Assembly (NCBI GenBank): GCA_023415845.1
Contig: JAEZJB010000136.1
Span: forward strand, 1 to 8,094
DNA from: Chloroflexota bacterium
GTDB lineage: Bacteria; Chloroflexota; Chloroflexia; Thermomicrobiales; UBA6265
Direction of reading: 5' to 3'
Length of the DNA: 8,094 nt
This document shows positions 5,803 through 8,094 of the stretch, piece by piece (the first letter of the stretch is position 1; each line of letters opens with the position of its first letter). Both the position numbers and the translations under genes were made by a program. The notes under the pieces are model-generated. The model worked only from the letters and a program-made list of their open reading frames with translations, had not been told where the DNA came from and searched no databases.

Positions 5803-5832
5803 ATTGTAGTCACGCCATTCCGGGCGTGTCAA
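5803..5832 (-). promoter_or_regulatory. Near-consensus sigma-70-type promoter on the minus strand
   Basis: TTGACA (5832-5827, 6 of 6) and TACAAT (5808-5803, 5 of 6) are 18 bases apart. The predicted start is G5796. It is the best promoter match in the window, faces away from the initiator-like gene, and is followed 150 bases later by an intrinsic terminator. Confidence 0.8.
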
Positions 5833-5877
5833 CCCATGCTGTGCCAATTCGGCACCGCCCCGCAGGTCGCCTGAGCC

Positions 5878-7713
5878 ATGCCACGCCGACCTGCCAACCA
5901 CTCCGATCAGGAGATCGCCCCAGACCAGCTGGACGCCGTTTCGGCCAGCGAGGACCATCAGTCTTCGCGCCGTGCAACGCGGTCCGGCCGCTCTGCGTCG
6001 ACTTCCGGACAGGACACATCCGTCAACGAACCGGTCACGGGAATCGTCGGCGATGCCTCCGCGACCGTCACCCGCTCGGGCGAGGACGTCCGGCGGCGGG
6101 GCTGGTTCTGGCACTGGAACAACATCGTCACCCAGTACGCGCCGCTGATCGGCCTGAAGGGGGTGGGGCTGATCAATTCCTACACCGTCTGGACCGACCG
6201 GCGCGAGCACTCCCCGCACCGGGGGTATGCCTTCCCCTCGCAGCAGTCGGAAGCCGACTTCTACGGTGAGGACCGCGCGGAGTTGATCACGATCAACAAG
6301 ATCCTGGTCGCACTCGACCTGATCGAGATTCGCAAGGAAATGGTGCCGCGGACCGACGAGCAGGGACGTCGCTGGAAAGTGCCGCACAACCTCTACCGGG
6401 TGAAGGATCACGGAGACGACTTCCAGTTGACGACCCGGGATGTGATGAAGGTGGTGCACCTGGCCGACAAGGACCGGGCCGTCTACCGCTACGTCCGCCG
6501 GATGTTCTCACCGAAGTTCTCGCCGATCGATGCCCAGAACGTCTGGCATTCGATCCTCGAGGAAGTCCGGCAGGATCCCACCTGGCAGAAGCTGGCCGAG
6601 AAGACGGCCCGCGACGAATCGAAGGCGTCGGCCCGGAGCAAGGCCGGCCACGCTTCGCGTCGCGCAAATGACCCCTCTGGCGCTTTTTCTTTGCCTACTG
6701 ACGGTGACAACAAGGAACCCGACACGACACCTCTCGACAGCCACAATGACACCGCAACTGTCAGGACATCCAGGGTTGCGAAGCGTGATGAAACCTCTGT
6801 TGCAAAGACCAACACTGGTTCGGCGACCGATGTTGAATCGAGCAACACTGGTTCGGCAGCCAATTCACCAGGCAACGTTGAACCCGGCAACAAAGCCCCG
6901 GCAACCAGTGTTCGCCCCAGCAACACTATGTATTACCAATCACATACCACCACAACGATGGACGAGGAGATACCGGTCGGTCATCAAAATGACCGGACGC
7001 TTGACGCTGCTCCGGACTCACGGCGTGACGAACAACAAGCGATCCGTTCATTTGAGGAAGCGAACGATCGGACGGCGACACCAGCCGAACGACGATTGTT
7101 GCGACAACTGGCCGAGCAGTTCGCGGGGGCTGCCAGCGAATCCGGATCTTCCGGCTGGACCTGGGTCGGGTTGGCGGTCGACGATGCCGTGGCGGCGGGG
7201 AGTTCCTTTGTGGCACCGCGCCGGGTTCGCGAGATCCTGAACCGGTGGCAACGTGACGGACTCCCGGAGGAGTATGAATCGACCTGTGACAAGCCGGATG
7301 TTGTTGTGTCACAGGCTGTGACAAGTCCTGTGACAGGTGGGGCGCGCAGGAGTCACAGGCCAGTTCCTTCCGCCGCCGAGCCGCTGGTGGGGGAAATCGG
7401 GGCCGAGCCATTCGTGGCGCCGGTGTTCGTGATTGAGGCCTGCGGGATGACCAATCGGCAGTTGTGGTCGGCCGTGCTGACGGACGTGCAGGCTGGTGGC
7501 CAGCTCGGGATCGCAGATGTCTCCACCTGGCTCCGCGACGCGGCAGTGCTTGGGGTGGAGGGAAACACGCTGGTCCTCGGTGTTCCCCACGACCTGGCCC
7601 GCCGCCGGGTGGTCGATCGCTACGGGCGGGTAATTGCCGCCGCCATCGAGCGGATCGGCAGGATCCGGATCGACCTTGAGGTTGTGTTGTACCGCGAGTG
7701 GCAGGCGGCCTAG
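5878..7713 (+). CDS. Replication-initiator-like protein: winged helix, DnaD-like segment, DnaA domain I-like C-terminus
   Basis: The 611-residue frame must start at ATG 5878, because TGA stands two codons upstream and no other start codon follows before the first domain. Its Shine-Dalgarno is poor. Residues 1-74 are disordered. Residues 75-245 (RGWFWHWNNIVTQYAPLIGL, AFPSQQSEADFYGED, ITINKILVALDLIEIRKEM) look like a winged-helix region of DnaD or Rep type. Residues 246-385 are a polar Thr/Asn/Ser linker. Residues 388-465 end in PRRVREILNRWQRDGLPEE, which fits the DnaD/DnaB_2 C-terminal pattern (Y..IL..W...G). Residues 522-607 (MTNRQLWSAVLTDVQAG, STWLRDAAVLGVEGNTLVLGV, YGRVIAAAIERIG) match the DnaA N-terminal domain, which contacts the replicative helicase. 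There is no AAA+ or catalytic motif. Inferred role: DNA-bound initiation or helicase-recruitment factor. The linker is AT-richer than its surroundings and carries repeat arrays. Confidence 0.85.
   Translation: MPRRPANHSDQEIAPDQLDAVSASEDHQSSRRATRSGRSASTSGQDTSVNEPVTGIVGDASATVTRSGEDVRRRGWFWHWNNIVTQYAPLIGLKGVGLINSYTVWTDRREHSPHRGYAFPSQQSEADFYGEDRAELITINKILVALDLIEIRKEMVPRTDEQGRRWKVPHNLYRVKDHGDDFQLTTRDVMKVVHLADKDRAVYRYVRRMFSPKFSPIDAQNVWHSILEEVRQDPTWQKLAEKTARDESKASARSKAGHASRRANDPSGAFSLPTDGDNKEPDTTPLDSHNDTATVRTSRVAKRDETSVAKTNTGSATDVESSNTGSAANSPGNVEPGNKAPATSVRPSNTMYYQSHTTTTMDEEIPVGHQNDRTLDAAPDSRRDEQQAIRSFEEANDRTATPAERRLLRQLAEQFAGAASESGSSGWTWVGLAVDDAVAAGSSFVAPRRVREILNRWQRDGLPEEYESTCDKPDVVVSQAVTSPVTGGARRSHRPVPSAAEPLVGEIGAEPFVAPVFVIEACGMTNRQLWSAVLTDVQAGGQLGIADVSTWLRDAAVLGVEGNTLVLGVPHDLARRRVVDRYGRVIAAAIERIGRIRIDLEVVLYREWQAA
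6811..6927 (+). repeat. AACACTGGTT repeats in the initiator linker
   Basis: AACACTGGTTCGGC occurs at 6811-6824 and 6844-6857, 33 bases apart. An inverted AACCAGTGTT lies at 6903-6912 and a partial CAACACT at 6921-6927. The two direct copies are in the same frame (NTGSA), so duplication of a linker codon block explains them. The inverted copy is not in that sense frame-conserved. Confidence 0.6.
7283..7359. repeat. Iteron-like cluster of five CCTGTGACA-type repeats
   Basis: CCTGTGACA occurs at 7283-7291 and 7327-7335, and GCTGTGACA (one change) at 7315-7323. The inverse orientation TGTCACAGG is at 7307-7315 and AGTCACAGG (one change) at 7351-7359. Copies at 7307-7323 form an 8-1-8 perfect palindrome, TGTCACAG-G-CTGTGACA. 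Different copies are read as TCDK, VSQA, AVTS, PVTG and RSHR, so the shared DNA word is not forced by a repeated peptide. It lies between the DnaD-like segment and the DnaA-like domain. Confidence 0.75.
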
Positions 7714-7732
7714 CTCGAGGCCAGCCTGTCAC

Positions 7733-8094
7733 TCAGTCCTCGTCATTCCAGTTGGCGGGCATGCCCGGGACATCCCAGTCCGGGTCAGGACGCCAGGTGG
7801 CGAGGGTGGGGTCGAACGTCCAGTGCCGGGCCTCGACGGTGGCAATCACTCGCGCTCCCTCGGCCTGGATCTCGGCTGCTGCGAGGGGAGTGAAACGTCC
7901 GATCCTGACCGCCTCGGCGAATTCGTGCTCGTCCTTCCAGCTCCAGTCGAGACTCGGGGTGATCACGAGATCAAGCACATGGTCTGCCGTGTCGAATCCT
8001 ACCGAAACACGCGTCACGGGAGCCTGGAGGTTGGCATACCAGCCCATGAACTCCCAGTCAGCCTCACGCCAGAACAGCATGACCGAGTGAGCGG
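7733..8094 (-). CDS. DUF402/FomD-like protein, N-terminus beyond the window
   Basis: The minus-strand frame is open to the window edge (codons AHSV precede the internal ATG at 8080) and ends with TGA at 7735-7733. It has the signature of DUF402: WYANLQAPVTRVSVGFDT, then DHVLDLVITP, DWSWKDEHEFAEA, and FTPLAAAEIQAEGARVI, ending WRPDPDWDVPGMPANWND. This family includes FomD, a nucleotidyl-phosphonate hydrolase of fosfomycin synthesis. Most members are of unknown function and annotated as nucleoside-phosphate hydrolase-like barrels; the Asp and Lys-Asp-Glu residues around the central strands form the metal site in FomD. Family members usually have about 170-220 residues and 119 codons are seen here, so the start is probably outside. 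It converges on the initiator gene with 19 bases between stops and no terminator. Confidence 0.85.
   Translation of the reverse strand, partial: AHSVMLFWREADWEFMGWYANLQAPVTRVSVGFDTADHVLDLVITPSLDWSWKDEHEFAEAVRIGRFTPLAAAEIQAEGARVIATVEARHWTFDPTLATWRPDPDWDVPGMPANWNDED

Larger units (their letters stand above)
5426..5877. other. 452-base gap holding a hairpin and a predicted minus-strand RNA
   Basis: No convincing protein gene lies between the ATPase gene and the initiator-like gene. The left part carries the long hairpin 5495-5538. The right part carries a minus-strand promoter (5803-5832), a foldable transcript body and a terminator (5638-5664), listed separately. No good plus-strand promoter for the gene at 5878 was found. 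If that gene is transcribed from upstream of 5638, its leader would be complementary to the predicted RNA. Confidence 0.6.

Noticed and set aside
5632..6459. Minus-strand frame of 275 codons, with an aromatic-rich end (FWLLTQAMNFEEDW)
   Set aside because: From 5878 on it is the shadow of the initiator gene. In 5632-5832 it has no good start or Shine-Dalgarno, and a strong promoter and an intrinsic terminator lie inside it, before its stop.

Overview
The window is high-GC DNA with no ribosomal or tRNA genes. Pro/Thr/Glu-rich stalk proteins, Ala-rich single-pass membrane proteins, strong GGAGGA-type ribosome binding sites and the general protein style suggest a Chloroflexota bacterium, perhaps of the Thermomicrobia type. 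That placement is an inference from style only; no marker gene is present.

Left part (1-3232), envelope genes. The N-terminal end of a leftward membrane-protein gene (1-147) is divergent from a rightward gene for a secreted, stalked, C-terminally anchored surface protein (358-1500). A bidirectional terminator (1526-1561) separates the latter from a leftward two-gene operon. That operon encodes a single-pass protein with an outer globular domain (1892-2971) and a small two-helix membrane protein (1589-1867).

Middle part (3233-5425). A GNAT acetyltransferase gene (3233-3754) is interrupted by an in-frame TGA exactly where the family usually has Trp. Its stop overlaps that of a small leftward ORF (3751-3972). 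An AT-richer intergenic region with six ATGCA/TGCAT half-sites precedes a tightly coupled pair: a short MerR-type HTH protein (4227-4511) and an ExeA/TniB-like AAA+ ATPase whose Walker A lysine is arginine (4511-5425).

Right part (5426-8094). The 452-base gap 5426-5877 is not empty. It holds a long hairpin (5495-5538). It also holds, on the minus strand, a near-consensus promoter (TTGACA-N18-TACAAT), a foldable stretch whose first base begins a closing helix, and a stem plus T5 terminator. Together these predict a free-standing RNA of about 159 nt. Next comes a 611-residue replication-initiator-like protein (5878-7713) that combines a winged-helix N-terminal region, a DnaD/DnaB_2-like segment and a DnaA domain I-like C-terminus. 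Inside its linker DNA lies a cluster of five CCTGTGACA-type repeats in both orientations and different reading frames. This resembles an origin carried within an initiator gene, as in phage lambda O or RepA_N plasmids. A DUF402/FomD-like gene enters from the right edge on the minus strand.

Working idea (inference): 4000-7713 may be a replication or DNA-maintenance module consisting of a regulator, an AAA+ ATPase, a small RNA and an initiator with a built-in binding-site array. Whether it is chromosomal or the remains of a plasmid or phage cannot be told from this window.
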